NCBI GenBank assembly: GCA_018389105.1
Contig: JACATO010001720.1
Coordinates: forward strand, 30,893-94,892
Origin: Nautilus pompilius
Lineage: Eukaryota; Mollusca; Cephalopoda; Nautilida; Nautilidae
Length of the DNA: 64,000 nt
Direction: 5' to 3'
Of the stretch, positions 10,115 to 23,600 are shown piece by piece. Position 1 is the stretch's first letter. Each line of letters starts with the position of its first letter. Both the position numbers and the translations under genes were made by a program. Below the pieces are notes generated by a model. It was not told where the DNA came from, searched no databases, and saw only the letters and a list, made by a program, of their open reading frames with translations.

Positions 10115-12934
10115 TCTATGTGAGTGAGTGAGTTAGAATGATTGTTAAAAATTAATTGCATATCAAAAAGTTTCTTCTCCAACTTCTATCACTCAATACT
10201 CGTTTGATCATCATCTCTTCTTGATGTATTATTTCTAAAAATTTTTTAACCTATAATTACGGCTTCCGGCTCACGTTTTCTTCCTTTCTGATATCTGAAC
10301 TTCTAGGGGGAAAATTCCCCCTTATTTTTGCGACGCGCAGTTACTCTTTCTCTTGAAGCAGCCGTCCCTGACGGTTTTTGTCTTTGACGTGAATGTCTGC
10401 TGCTATCTCATTCCGGTCGCCACGCCACAGGTGGAATTTTCGAGGAGGCGCTAACTTACCCGTGGCTGTTACTGGAAGTAAACACCACCCCCTCCGACTT
10501 TCCAATTCCAGTACTGATTTATTTCTGTCTCTTTCAAGAAGATCACGTGAATGATAAATAGAAGGGGAAAAAAGAGTGAGAGGGGAATCAGATATGGAAA
10601 TAATTCTGATTTTCGGTATTATACGATTTTTTTTCCGTTTGTCGCAAATTAAAGAAAAATTCTTTTTTTTAAAATAAAAACTATTTCTCTTCTAATGATT
10701 ATAATAATGTTTTTTTTCTTCTTTTTTTTCCAATTTGCATACCGACATCGGCATACGAGGCATTCACTATACCAAACTCACCGGTTCCTGAATATACTTT
10801 GATCATAAAAGTACCCATTATACAAATTCGCGAATGTCATCATCCGTCTTCGCCCTCACCTTTGGTGCTCACATTGTTTATTATCGGTTTCGAGATTTCC
10901 ACCTCCTCTTTTGTTGTTGTTGTTGCTTCAAATAAAATCGATTTCCAAAACAGAATAATAATGGACGTCGGCGGTGCCGGGTACCAGTCGAGAAAGTCCG
11001 GAACTCGTCCGTAAATAGCTTCCAGCCTTTCACGGTCCGCCCTGCGCCGCAGCCATGGTGTACAAACCAGTCCCGTTCAGAGATGGCGCTTTGGTGCCAA
11101 ACTTTAGGAGTCCAAGGTTAGTCGTAAATGGCGGTTGGATGCAACACGTTGAAGAATCTGTATCATTAGAAATTGGCTACAAAAACGCGGTTTTTGTATA
11201 TTGCGCAGGAACGCTTAACCTAGAGGCGAAAGTGTACCTCGTGGAAACCGTCAGCCGGTAGCATCTGCCAGTGAAAGAAGACGATTTTCCATTCCGACAG
11301 CGACCGTTGTCTGATCTTGGTCAGAGCGATCCCTCCACAGATCAAAGATCCCGAAATCGGGGTGGATTGGGGGTGGCTCATCCGGTTTCAGTCAGCGATC
11401 TCTCGTGTGTTCTTCACTCGCAGGCACATCTCAGTTTGTCTCTCCTTGCGGGAAGCCTCTTTGCACGTTTCGTTTTAGGACCCGGCTGGACACCGAACTT
11501 TGCGTAAAGACGCCCTCTGCGGTCAGTTAAGCGAAATGCCAAGAGAGAGCAACTAGAATTAGCTAGAAAGGGTCTTTCAATAAGATTAATAAAAGAGACA
11601 AGATATTACCAGACCAGGGCGCACCTGCGCGCGACAGTAACAAAAGCGAACGGGAACCTGCTGCACGTGACCGAAAGTAACCGCCAGTGGTGCCACAACA
11701 CGCGCCGGCTCTAGTCTTACCGCAGCCGGAGCGACCCCATGGTCAGCGACGCGCATAGTTACATAGGTTTCTGTTGAGAAATCGAAACCTGCTGCATTGT
11801 CAAGGTCAGAGTAAAAGTGAGTTGCTACCCGGAAACTGTTTCTTCACATTTACAAGACGAAAAAGCGATCCTGGCTATGCATTCTTGACATGGATCGACC
11901 CTCCACTCTGTTGTCTGGCAGCACTACCAATAGTCTGACCTGATACCGATCCCAGGCCCTGGAAACGACGTTCTGGCTTAAGCTAAGCTCAGCACCCTGA
12001 GGTGAACCGATATTAAAGATTACCGTCTTGGCTATAATAAACCACCTCTTGAATTACAGAACGACGTTACGCACACTGACACTTACCTGAAAATCAGAGG
12101 GCCGTGCATTCACGTGCATCTCAGAGCTTGAAGCACTAGAGGGAATTTGGTCACACTGTAGTTGAGAGTCCCATGGAGTAGGTTAGGTTTAAGGTTTGGG
12201 ACCATAACCGATTGTACGATTTCTAGTTGCAATATTCATGGATTGTTGATAACCGTTCGATCCTTAGCCAATTTTGATTAGTATACAGCTGTACATGAGA
12301 AATTTTTAAAAAAGAAAGTCTTATGGAAAGCAGTACGAAATAATATGAAAAAATATTTATAAAGGTATTCGAAAATTTGCATGTATAAAGTAAATATATC
12401 TTTAAAAATTAACTTCCAGCACAGACGATCGAAGGGAAAGCGTATCAGAATTGATAAGCGTATCAAACTTCTGATATTTAATTGAACATTTATGGATGAA
12501 AATGATAGTTACATTTTGAGCGGAGAAAGGTAGATTATGATTTACCAGCGAAGTAGAAATTATTTCCGCTATTTCTTGGTAGCTTTGGCGATCGTCACCC
12601 ATAAGGGGTGAAGATATATTTCTGTATCTAACTTGCGCAGATGTTTCTTCCCAACCTTTGGGTAAGGAAGGAACGAAGGACGAAATACTCGTGGGAGGAA
12701 GACACAGCGTGAATACAAGAAAATACAGAAAACACAGAAAAATTGGTTCTGGTAATTATAAAATGGATCGATCGAGACTTAGTGCCAGGTCAATGATTTC
12801 CATAGACCGAACCGTTTATATGCTTTTTTTTCTTTTTTATTTTAATAAAAAAGATCGAAATCTATTCTTTTCCGATTTAAACAATCCTTCTCCGGCCAAT
12901 CATCTTAGTTACGTGTTCTATTGTTCCTCTAAAT
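10115..12934. other. Intergenic DNA, GC-richer at 10.9-11.9 kb
   Basis: AT-rich flanks surround a more CpG-containing stretch at about 10960-11800 with short plus-strand ORFs (10799-11014, 11055-11261, 11271-11507). None resembles a known protein and there is no convincing exon chain. It could be a host regulatory region or an old repeat. The long ORF at 12658-13089 is mostly the translation of the following ATT array. Confidence 0.5.
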
Positions 12935-13140
<206 letters not shown>

Positions 13141-16100
13141 GTATGTATGCTGTGAAGATTACGAAACAGGTTTTTTTTTTAAAAAAAATGTATTGTTTGG
13201 AACACTTCGGTCGTCGGGATGGATCCTTGTTCACTCTATAGTCGTGATAAAGTTTACGTGAGTAGTATACGAAGTATGATCATCCCGTATTTCTCGGGTC
13301 ATTTTAAAATGGGTTATTTGCAGCATACATTATTAATTCTCGAACGGCGGCGTGCAGACAGACAGACAGACAGATTAGCTGGACCGATCCGCGCCAGATA
13401 AAACAGCATAATAAACAGCTGGTTTTCACTTCCGTTAGTTCTCTATTTAATTGCGTGCACCAGCTTCCATTAAACCACACAGACGATCGGTGCATACTGG
13501 AAATGTGTTTTTGCTTGTTTTGAATACATTAGATACCAAGTCGTGAATAAATTCTAAATAAGGTGTTTTTGTATCATTCAACCAAAAAAATTATTAAATA
13601 GCCCTTGCAACATGATATCAAATAACTTCATTCTTGTTTTTATACTGAATCGTATAATAGTCTGTGTAAAAACGCTCGTTTGAAGTGAAGCCTAATGAAA
13701 GAACGGATTAGGTCCGCGAGTACTAATTTTTAAATTTGTCCGAATTATGCTTTAGCATTTCTCGTTAACCTCTCCTGCTTTTGGAGACGAGACCATTAGG
13801 GAAGATGAAAGTGAAAGTTATGTATAGTGATCAAGGAGAGTGGATGGATAAAAAAATTGCCCGGCTCCAAGACCCCGGACCATCAGGTAAGCTGGGCACT
13901 CTGTAATTATTGGACTTTTAAGGCCATTCGGATTACGGGAGTTAATGTGCTAGTCAACTACATCAGAAAACACTTGGATAGAACTATCAGGAAATAACAT
14001 GCTGGCAGCTTATCGCCTTATTATAAGCTTCTTTTCAAGAAATAAAGAAATGTTTTAACGTTTTGCTTTTCTTACTTGTTTGGATAAGGACTGAAGATAT
14101 ATAGATTTTATTTAACATAATTATTAAGCACAAACAGCCAAAATCATCCGCTTTTTTGGTTGTTGAGATTTTTAAACTGTGTAACATTAAACCGAAATAA
14201 ACGTTAGTTTTTCTTGATTTATAGCTAGGCTGCGCCTGTTAGACTACTGGGAATCTGTTAATTAAACCCAATAATGTCGCTATGGCATTTTCTTGTTCTT
14301 ACAAGATCAGTCGTTAGACGAAGTCTTGGATTTTGTTTGGATTCGGGCTCAGCTCGAATCCGTGGGTGTCGAGTTTCTTGTACATACATTTAGTTCACAT
14401 AAATATCCAGTTTAAGGACACAACGTCCGCTTCAAGGAAACTAATACGTGGATATATCGTTAACCCTACGTATGACGAAAAAATCTGCATAAACCCCCAC
14501 GTGTTTTATTACGACACCATAAGTATACAGTACGAATAGTAACTGGCGCTGCTAGGTCGGGATGACATAAGGACGGTAAAACTGGCATGGCACACGGAGG
14601 GTTAAATATCGTGTTCGGTTATTTGAAGATTTCCACTTTTCAAGTGTTTTGGAGAAAGACCAATTCTACGACTGCGCCCCCTACTCCGTTGCAAGTACCT
14701 CAAGAGACAAACGGTCAGCATTCGCTTTGTAAAGTGAAGAATCGCGGGGTCTGGGAGTGAAACTCTTGTCAAGATCACTCGTCGTCAGACGGACAAGACG
14801 AGCGAAAGCTTCTCGGACCTTCGCTTTCCCCATCCCCACCCCGGCGAAGCCTCGCACCGACGGAATTATCAAGCGGTTTAATGTCTCAGGGGGGGGAACT
14901 CTGATGCGGATTCGCTGGCGTCTCAAATTTAATCGTGGACGGGAACCTTACTAAGCCGCTGCAGCCGCAAAGAAAACAACAACAAAAACAACGGAGATCT
15001 AGACGGGCAACGATTGCTATGTACGGCATAATGGCAGACCTTGCGAGACCAGTTTCCATTCCTTAAGGCCTAAAATAGAATACAAACGCCAACTGATGGA
15101 AAAAATAATGGCCTTAAACACATTCGCCCGAAGACCTCTCCAGACTCGCCGCCACGTGTTCCGCTCATCCGGCTCTCCGACTGGGGTCCCGATCACAGCT
15201 TCACAGCTTCCGGACAGCCCTCCTCTCCGCAGTAAGCCCGTCACCCTGTACACCCTGCTTTCCGGATCCGTTCTTGACTAACTTTTTTGGGGGGTGTGGT
15301 GCAATTGTTGGAGTGTGTGTGTGAGGTTGCAAGTGTGTGTTGGGCGCTGGGGTCTGTTCCACGACCGGCCGCCACAGCCGTTTACAAGTGAGGCCTTATT
15401 TCGACCTGTATTATTCTTTTTTAGTGTTAGTGTACCTCATCCTCGGCGGGCTACCCAACTCCTTCGTAAGTTAATACGGCAGGAGGGGTAGGATTTCTCC
15501 AGGCTGAACCCTCTAGAACAGAGTTTTCTCTCTGTGTGAATTTAGCTCCCAAGACGAATCTAGCCACACCTCACCCATAACCGGCGTGATGTGCGGAAAT
15601 TTCAGAATGTAAACGACAAATACACATCTGGCTTGTCCCCTACCCCCAGGCGTGTACGGGACATATCAACAAGCTTGGGTGATTCCACGTTAGGTAGGGA
15701 ACGACGTTTGTTTAGTTTCTGGTAATGAGACTTTGCGTTCTTGACGCCTGAATTTGAAGTCTTCTAATAAATCTGTTTGTGTTGCAGAAACTGCTGAGTG
15801 CCGAAAAACAATCAAAGCGACCTGAGGTTTGATTCACTTTCTAAAAAAACGCACGAAAAAGACCACGAAGTTTGTAATTAAGAGGAAGGAGACAAAAATG
15901 TAGCAGGTGCTTCGTGTAAAGTCGGCAGGGTGGCAGCTGTGGGCTTACCGTTAACTAGGTTCACGTAAACTGGACCAGATCGCTTTAAATTTTACTACAT
16001 GGGGAATCGGTTTCAAGCTTTATCAACAATTTTTTAACCCCCCCCTTTAAACCGAACATAAAGCGGGTGGTGTCCTGTCACAAGCTGTCCAGTACCTTGC

Positions 16101-16684
16101 AGTCGAACATCTCTGAAGAAAGCATTTCGCTCTGCTGAAGGCAAATGCCTGTTTACCCCTTTGTATGATATCTGGGGTGCGCTTGCATCCCACTACCATT
16201 CAGAGTTGTATTGCTCAGCACTGGTTGAGCCATGAAGGCTGGGGCGCACGATAACTTTCTCAGTTGTATAACAAAAAACCTGCCCGGTGTTGACCCCGTG
16301 TGTTTTGCATTACCAGTGTTTTGACTAAATATAACAAAGCTTGAATATGGTAAAAACGGATCTGTGTAGGAGGGTTAATGTTTATGGCTAATACAATCAA
16401 ATAGTAGCTGGATGTACTGCGTCAAAGTTTCACATTTAATATGAAAAATAAAATGAAGATAATGTCTGTTAAATCTGTAATAAATTGCTTCCATTTAATT
16501 GTGATAAGGATGTAGTTTAGGAACAAAATTAGCATGAAAGTGCTCTACTGATCTGTTTTGATTTTTCTGCATTAAGATTTCCTTCAAAATATTTTCATAT
16601 TTATTGTCATGAAAAATGGCAGATTATCTCACCTATTTGTACTTAGGCTTGTCGCGGTTTCATGGCAAAAGTATTGGGCTTAAG
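13141..16684. other. Intergenic DNA with a CpG-richer patch
   Basis: AT-rich at first, then GC-balanced with many CpG at about 14640-15500. ORFs there overlap on both strands without family resemblance. A (CAGA)n micro-run lies near 13355. No supported gene. Confidence 0.5.
13171..13188. repeat. T10A8 palindromic tract
   Basis: Ten T followed directly by eight A, immediately downstream of the ATT array. Confidence 0.85.
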
Positions 16685-16818
16685 ATAGAGAGAGAGAGAG
16701 AGAGGACATCAGTACAGAAAGAGATGACGTCAATAGAGAGATATGATGTCAGTACAGAGAGAGAGATGACATCAGTACAGAAAGAGATGACGTCAATAGA
16801 GAGATATGATGTCAGTAC

Positions 16819-16849
<31 letters not shown>

Positions 16850-16897
16850 ATCAGTACAGAAAGAGATGACGTCAATAGAGAGATATGATGTCAGTAC

Positions 16898-16948
<51 letters not shown>

Positions 16949-17021
16949 AGAAGAGAGAGAGAGAAGAGAGATGACAGCATAGAGAGAAAGAGATGAGACG
17001 TCAATAGAGAGAGAGAGAGAT

Positions 17022-17082
<61 letters not shown>
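16685..17082. repeat. Compound GA array with TGACGTCA-type units
   Basis: Three copies of a unit of about 63 bp start at 16705, 16768 and 16847. Each contains GACATCAGTACAG, then GATGACGTCAATAG, then GATGTCAGTACAG, separated by GA runs. After about 16900 the pattern decays into plain GA. TGACGTCA is the palindromic cAMP-response-element consensus. The related array at 32619-33069 shares the TGACGTCAGTACAGAGAG core. ORFs crossing it on either strand are repeat artefacts. Confidence 0.93.
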
Positions 17083-17084
<2 letters not shown>

Positions 17085-18190
17085 CCTATGTCCAGTTTTT
17101 AAATTATTTTTGGAGAGAGATTCAGATTGTAGCTTTGCAATATGAAGAAATCCCCCTAATCCTTCAACGAAGAGAAGCTCCCTTCACATTCCGTTCATCG
17201 CTTCCCTTTTAATCTATTTTTAAACGCACCTAAAAGTTCTGGACTAATAAAAAAAACAAAGCCACGCTCTTGTAACCGTTCTGCAGTCAAGAAACTGGAT
17301 CATACGAACTGGTTCTGCTAACATCTCTGAGATATTTCTAGATTCCAAGTATTTAGAAGATGTAGCAAAAGATCTTTAAATATTGTTTACTGTTGAAACA
17401 AGCTTTTGAAAGAGGCACATGTCAGACTTTAAGAGAAAAAAACGTTATTAGAGCTTTTTCGCGCATGAAGAAAGAAAGGAATACCTTTGGCTAGAAACAG
17501 TCAGAGAGAGGTTGTAATTTAAAAAGTGGTTCGAAAGTTTCAGAAAGGTATTGGAAACTTGGATCGAAAGCGTAAATAGAACATATTCCATGCAGTGACG
17601 CCGCCTGATGGTGATTGGGTGAATAAATTAAAAATCTCATTAATAAACATTTCTCTTCAGGAAAGGCTCGCCGCATTAACATGGCTAACCTAAACAAGAG
17701 ATAATTGCAAATTATCTTAACAGTTAGCCCACTACCCGAGAACGTTCCCTTCTGGTACGAAAATGGTGGACCATCGAAATGAGGTGGGAGTAAAAATAGC
17801 CGGGAATAAAATCATTAACTAGCTTTATATTATGTTGGCGTATCCCTGACTGATGTACCAACCGTATCCAGTTATTGATCGGTTTAACTGCTTGCATACC
17901 CAGTAGTTATTGAACCCAGCCAGCCGAGGATACATGTAGACAGAACGATAGAAGATCATTCAGTTTACCCTGCTGTGGAAGTACCCTGTACCCTGACTGA
18001 GAGTCAGTCTTTTCCCACAATCTGAAAACTGTGGGAAAAACTGGTCTGGAATTACAAGAGCAACAAATACACGACGGGTCATCAGAAAGGGGTTTCACTT
18101 TGGCCCCCCTGGGCAAAGAAAAACCGGACAAAATTCTCAGCCGTTGTGGATCTATGGAAAGTCAGATCTGAAAACAATGTTTCCTCATTT

Positions 18191-18210
18191 AACACACACA
18201 CACACACACA
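18191..18210. repeat. CA microsatellite
   Basis: About ten CA units followed by an A-rich stretch. Confidence 0.85.
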
Positions 18211-20426
18211 AACAAAAAAATTCCAGTTGATTGTTAAATTTAGAACACCTTGACTTTTTGTGATCTGTAAATATAGCGTACGATCGTTCGTTACTTTTTG
18301 GTCATTGATCTGAAGATCTATCGCAAACAATTAACAGAATTAGGCACCGCACAATACAAAGGTGATACTACTATCGTCAAGTTTCTCGTTGGCAGGGCTA
18401 AGCCGCAATTACTTCGAAGAGGTTGAAAGATTATTTCAAACTTAATTTGTTATCAGGGAAAATTGTTTGAAATATAAATCTGAAAACATCTGAGAATCGG
18501 ATAATGCTGAATGTAAAATTAAATTTATATTTTTGCTAAACTTCAAATGGTGAATATTTCAGAAAAAATAACGTTTTCTCTGTGTACTAAAAGGACTTTG
18601 TTTACTTCCTCTCTGTGAACGGAGTGGAATATCAAGCAGTATAGAGCAGCAGTACCTGCTGGTTCTCGCCTCAGAGATCTTGACATTTGCCAATAACGAA
18701 TATAATTAAGGACTCTGAGGTCGTCGGAGTTTTATCTTTGCGATGATCATAAAGTTACTTCCTGCAGTATCTTTTGCTTATAACTGCCAAATCGTAACTC
18801 GCACGAAAGTAAATGCGGAGTTGGAGAAGTCATGAAAGTTGCATTTCCAGAGTTTGCCATTGGGCAACGTCACAGGATATATGGATATCACCTGATGTTT
18901 TCCTTCGTGTATAACCTCGCAAAGTTGTCAGATGCGTTTGTCTGGCTGTAGAAACGTCTGCGACTGGGTTCTCTCCAACATCGGGTAGTACCCGCGAAGT
19001 TCTTCTGTAGCAGTAATGCTGCGAATTTCTAGTTATGGCGACGGTGTGTCACGACAGTCTGCGGATCTTCGTGGACACATCTCGCCCTACGTCCGAGAGC
19101 TGTTATTGTGGGGGGGCGACGGAAACCGTAAATGTATTTATTTCAATATATCCGCGCTGATGACTCAGCGTTTACCATTTTGTGTTACAGTTACATATTT
19201 AATTCAGAAATTAAAAAAAAAAACAATAATAATAATAACATGGTCGTTTTGTTGTGGCATCATATGGTGTAAGTGGCGCCCCGAGACGGAAAATCTCCAA
19301 ACTATGGGAATGCATTCTCCATGATCTTCTGTGTATTCTCGCCTTTCGACTTCGGGCACTAATTTTATAGCTTCCCGTCCTTACTATTATTTAAAACTCT
19401 GTTACAAAGATGAAATTATTAATTAAAAATACGCGATTTATTAATTCAAGTTTCCAGCGGACAGAAAAGGTGACGTCATTAAGACCCATGCGAATGCGAT
19501 GGAGATAACAGCCACGACGCTCAGCTGACCTGAAGACCAAACGCACAACTGTCGCAAAATGAAGTCGTCGGTTGTTGTTTTAGAGGCAGGGTGAGCTGCC
19601 GGTTGGCCCGCACACGTTTGAAAACTGGCAAACCTTAGATATGTCTACTAAAATCCTTTTGATAATAACGATAAGCGTTATTCTAGAATTCTACCCGATG
19701 GCTAAAACCCTTAAAATATTTATTGAGCTTTAATAATAAAAATTCCCATACTCGTATTTACCAAACGTCTGGATGCATAATAAAAACAAAAGAAGATCAA
19801 GTTCTCTCGTTTAAATCCTTAGTCTCAATAACTGAAGCCGCAGAACGTGTACAAGTCCGCAAAAATCCTAAGTAGTGATGTAAAACATATCTTTATGTAA
19901 AAACAACAACAACAACAACAAAAAACCATACACACACACACATGCGGCCATGTTCGACTGACTCCATGGCTGTGTGAAGCCAACAGCCCGCATAGTTTTT
20001 GCGTTTGATGATATATAAAAGCTGTCATCTTAAAATTTGCTGTCATTTTTTTGCTCATTGAATTTAAAGATTTTCTGTTATTATTTAAATATATATTGAA
20101 GAAAGAAAGAAAAAACACAAAACCGCAAATATCCCGGAACATTTCTCACATGTTCCAAACAATTTGCTTTCATTGAAGAGCTACTTGTCCCTTTAAAGAA
20201 GAAATCAATAGGTAAACAACTAACGTTTCTTTTAACCGGAACCGGTAAACAACGATTTTACTCTCATCTCATTGTGGAGGACGGCGCAAGATTGGAAAAT
20301 AATTACTCAAATTGTACATCTCCTTTTAGGTTTGGCGCCTGTTTCTACTAATAATTGTCCATTCCTTTCGGAATCTAGTAGAAGGGTAATAAAAGAAGAC
20401 AGCACAGAAACGAATAACTTAAATCA

Positions 20427-20480
20427 AGGGCGGTGGTATAACGCACCGCTAAATGCTACGCTTCGAGTTCGATTCCAGCA
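20427..20480 (+). mobile_element. tRNA-derived SINE head fragment
   Basis: GAGTTCGATTCC (20465-20476) is a near-perfect pol III B box. TGGTATAACGC (20434-20444) is a plausible A box about 33 bp upstream. The acceptor-stem sides do not pair convincingly, so this is not a functional tRNA gene. It is best read as the tRNA-like head of a decayed SINE. Confidence 0.45.
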
Positions 20481-22202
20481 AGGGATTGATTGGTTCGGTT
20501 TATCGTACCTTCCCGATAGGATTTTCCTCTTAAATGCCGGGACTCACGTGATCCCCTCGCCCGAGTTGTCTCCCTTCTAAAACTCGGCGTACGGCATAAC
20601 AATAAGATTTTAAACAATAAATGAACATTCCAAAATATACTTTAGTTTATTGTCGACGACAATAAGGACACAAATAAACTCGTTTATATTACAATTAGAA
20701 ATATAGCCGTTTAAAGAAAAAAAAAACAGTCGTTTCCGACAATATTTGATGACACAGTTATTTATAGAAAGACAATGCGTAAGAGAATGCAATTAATTTT
20801 TTGGTGAAATATCGAAGCCATTGTTTTTCTATTTGATGTCTCATCATCACAAATGAGCTCGAACTTCCCCAGAATTAGCTCTCCCAGTTCACGCACGTAC
20901 TCACACCGGCAGCACAAACGGCTCACGCAACACGACTGGATTATTAAAATGTACAGCAAAGGCTTTGTTCAAACAGACGTTGTTTCTACCTGCAAACAGG
21001 TGCGTACATATACGATTTACTCTACTGAACGCATATGTTTATGTTAATAGATCGATTGTCGACTGACAGGTGAAAGCGGACTTTTTACTATGCATAATCC
21101 AACAAAAGAAAGCACACACGAAAGCAGTCCTGCAAATTAATGAATGTTTTGATTTATTCTAATGTCGCCAAAGTAAAACTATAAGTGGACACAAAGGTTT
21201 TATTAACTGGAATATAGCGTGAGCGGGCAGCGATGTGAGTGAAATATTATATCGGTTTTCTGATTAATTCACAAAGTTATCGAGAGAATGTAATAAGCGA
21301 TGTTTATAAAATTATATATTTGATATTTTTTGGAAAAAAATCTTGTGATGTATAAATGTCATATGGATTAATGAAGTGATCTATGAGCTCTTATTTTATT
21401 GTTGAGTCGACAGTTGTTGTTTACATACACAATATTATAATCATATGTTGGCATAGATGAGGTCGCAAGATATTTTTTTTTATTGTTATCTATGTCATTG
21501 CAGCAAAAGCAGCAAAGAAAAAAAATCAATCAGGAAACCCATACAGCTTGCAGGAAAGATGCCAAGGATGTATATCTACCCTCACTGGTCATCGAACTCA
21601 GGAACTCGACATGTCAGTAGTGTGAATGTAGGATACCGACCACCTCAAAGCAGCCTCTAAAATGACTATAATTTTTTTAATTGATTTTAATATAAATTTG
21701 TACGTAACAGATTTATTATTCTCAATTGCAAAGATGAAACTTAAACAACTAAAATACAAATGTCAGTTTTCTGCAAGTTTAAATAATAGTTGATTATCTG
21801 TTTGAAAGCAAATATCTTATAGCAGAGAACAGTGTATAATTATCATATGAAAGTGAATGTTACAACACTTTTTCCCTAATGTTTTTTTCGTTTTACATGA
21901 AGATACATACGTGTCAAAGACAGTTCAGGGACCAGCTTTGTTTAAATACTGAATATTTAAGGTGGTTGAACACTTTTTTGATTCACTGTATCTATTAACC
22001 CAGAAATACAAATTTCTATAGTCATTTATTTGCCACTGTTAAAGAAACTAGTATGTCTAAAGCATTATTTGAATGCCTATTTATCAGCCAGTAAGCGAGT
22101 TTCTTGTGCCAATAAATGGTACAAGGAATAACAATATAACTCGCCGTTAAGCTACCTGGTTCACTTAATTAATGTCTCTAACTGTCGCTCTTAAACTTTC
22201 GG

Positions 22203-22275
22203 GTGGCGCAGTAGTTCAGTGGGTAGTACTAAGTACTAGCTTTAAATACTAAGATCTATGGCTCGAATCTGTTTC
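22203..22275 (+). mobile_element. tRNA-derived SINE-like element
   Basis: TAGTTCAGTGGGTAGTAC (22212-22229) closely matches a tRNA D-arm/A-box. GGCTCGAATCT (22260-22270) matches a B box at suitable spacing. The upstream GGTGGCGCAGTAG resembles the start of the element at 42729. A tRNA fold is not preserved, so a SINE is more likely than a tRNA gene. Confidence 0.5.
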
Positions 22276-22660
22276 CCGGTTGGCTCGTTAAATGGTTAAT
22301 TCCCGCATATTTGTGTTTACAGATTTTCTGAAAATTCTAAATGCGTTTATTTTGCTTCGGGAGGGGGAAAATTCTCTGCCTAAAAGAAGTATTCAAAAAT
22401 TTTTTTTTGTCATCGATTTAATTACATTTCTCATAAAAATTTGGTTTGTCATTGGATTCTCCAAATTTTTCAAACAATTATGCAATTTAAAATAACGCAT
22501 ATTTTAAGCGAGTTACGCTGCATTTTGACGTAAAAGAACAACGTATTTTTGTTTTCCCTTCACTGAGACGTCAGTAATTTAAGCCACTGGTTAGTCACGT
22601 GAGAAAGTCCACTGAAATGATCTGATCGTTAACAAATAAATTGTTACCATACATAACTTA

Positions 22661-22671
<11 letters not shown>

Positions 22672-22723
<52 letters not shown>

Positions 22724-22749
22724 ATCTCTCTTCATCTCTCTCCATCATC

Positions 22750-22824
<75 letters not shown>

Positions 22825-22855
22825 ATCTCTCTCCCTCTCTCTCTCTTCTCTTCTT
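22672..22855. repeat. CT microsatellite
   Basis: (CT)n with CATCT, CCATCATCATCAT and TTCATCT interruptions, the complement of the GATG variants in the GA arrays. It ends in a short T/A run beside the degenerate 40-bp repeat. Confidence 0.96.
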
Positions 22856-22869
22856 TTAAAAAAAAAACT

Positions 22870-23600
22870 TATTATTTATCAAGAATTACTGACATTTTCC
22901 TGTAATTTACTGTCAAAGAAGAACACTTTACATAATATACACGGGAATTTACTATTAATCATGGACTTTACATGATATTTACTGGTATTTATTGTTTAAA
23001 AGCCTTTTAAATGACAATTACATGTTTTTTTTACCAGTATTTCTTGATGAATAAGAACATTAAATAATATTTATTGCAATTTATCATTCAACAAGGCATC
23101 TACATGGCATTCACTAACAACGGACTTTATATGATATTTACAACAATTTACTGCTAAATGAAGAATTTTCTTGATATTTACGATAGGTTATTTTCTGAAA
23201 AGGAAAGAACTTACGTCACATTAACTACAAGATCCTGATAAAGTAAAGTTGTTTGATAATGAAGAAATGCACATTGTATATTTATGAGCATGCGTTGATA
23301 AAAAAGACCAGTAAAATTTACAAAATTTGCATATAAATGACGACTTTACATAATATTCACGGGCATTTAACGAAGGATAGCTTCGCATAGTGTTTACTTA
23401 GAAATAAAGGTGGACTTTACATTATTTTCTGATTAAGAATTATTTTGCATAATATTTATGGGCATTTACTAATAACGGAAGACATAACATAAAAGCTATT
23501 AGTATTTACTGATAAAGATAAATTTTACGTTATATTCATAAGTACTTGATGGTAAATATGAACCTTATATGACATTATGGAAATCTTTTATATCAGAGTA
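22870..23600 (+). repeat. Degenerate tandem repeat, about 40 bp per unit
   Basis: A cryptic, highly diverged array built on ACTTTACATGATATTTACTG followed by a GTATTTACTGATAAAGAA-like half. Recognisable unit starts lie at 22925, 22966, 23005, 23057, 23098, 23124, 23164, 23209, 23343, 23414, 23442, 23482, 23522 and about 23562. Many spacings are 39-41 bp, including three consecutive 40-bp steps at the right end. Unit identity is low, so it is ancient. It has no coding capacity. Confidence 0.75.

Larger units (their letters stand above)
17083..22671. other. AT-rich intergenic DNA with SINE-like fragments
   Basis: No recognisable gene. Short ORFs (for example 19016-19324 and 20272-20580) have no family resemblance, and the latter contains a tRNA-like SINE fragment. 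A CA run lies at 18191-18210 and an (AAC)n/poly-A tract near 19900-19925. Confidence 0.55.

Noticed and set aside
16616-16888. 90-codon ORF with internal repeats
   Set aside because: Its periodic sequence comes from the GA/TGACGTCA satellite, not from a repeat protein.
20427-20480. Functional tRNA gene
   Set aside because: A and B boxes are present but the acceptor and anticodon stems do not form convincingly.
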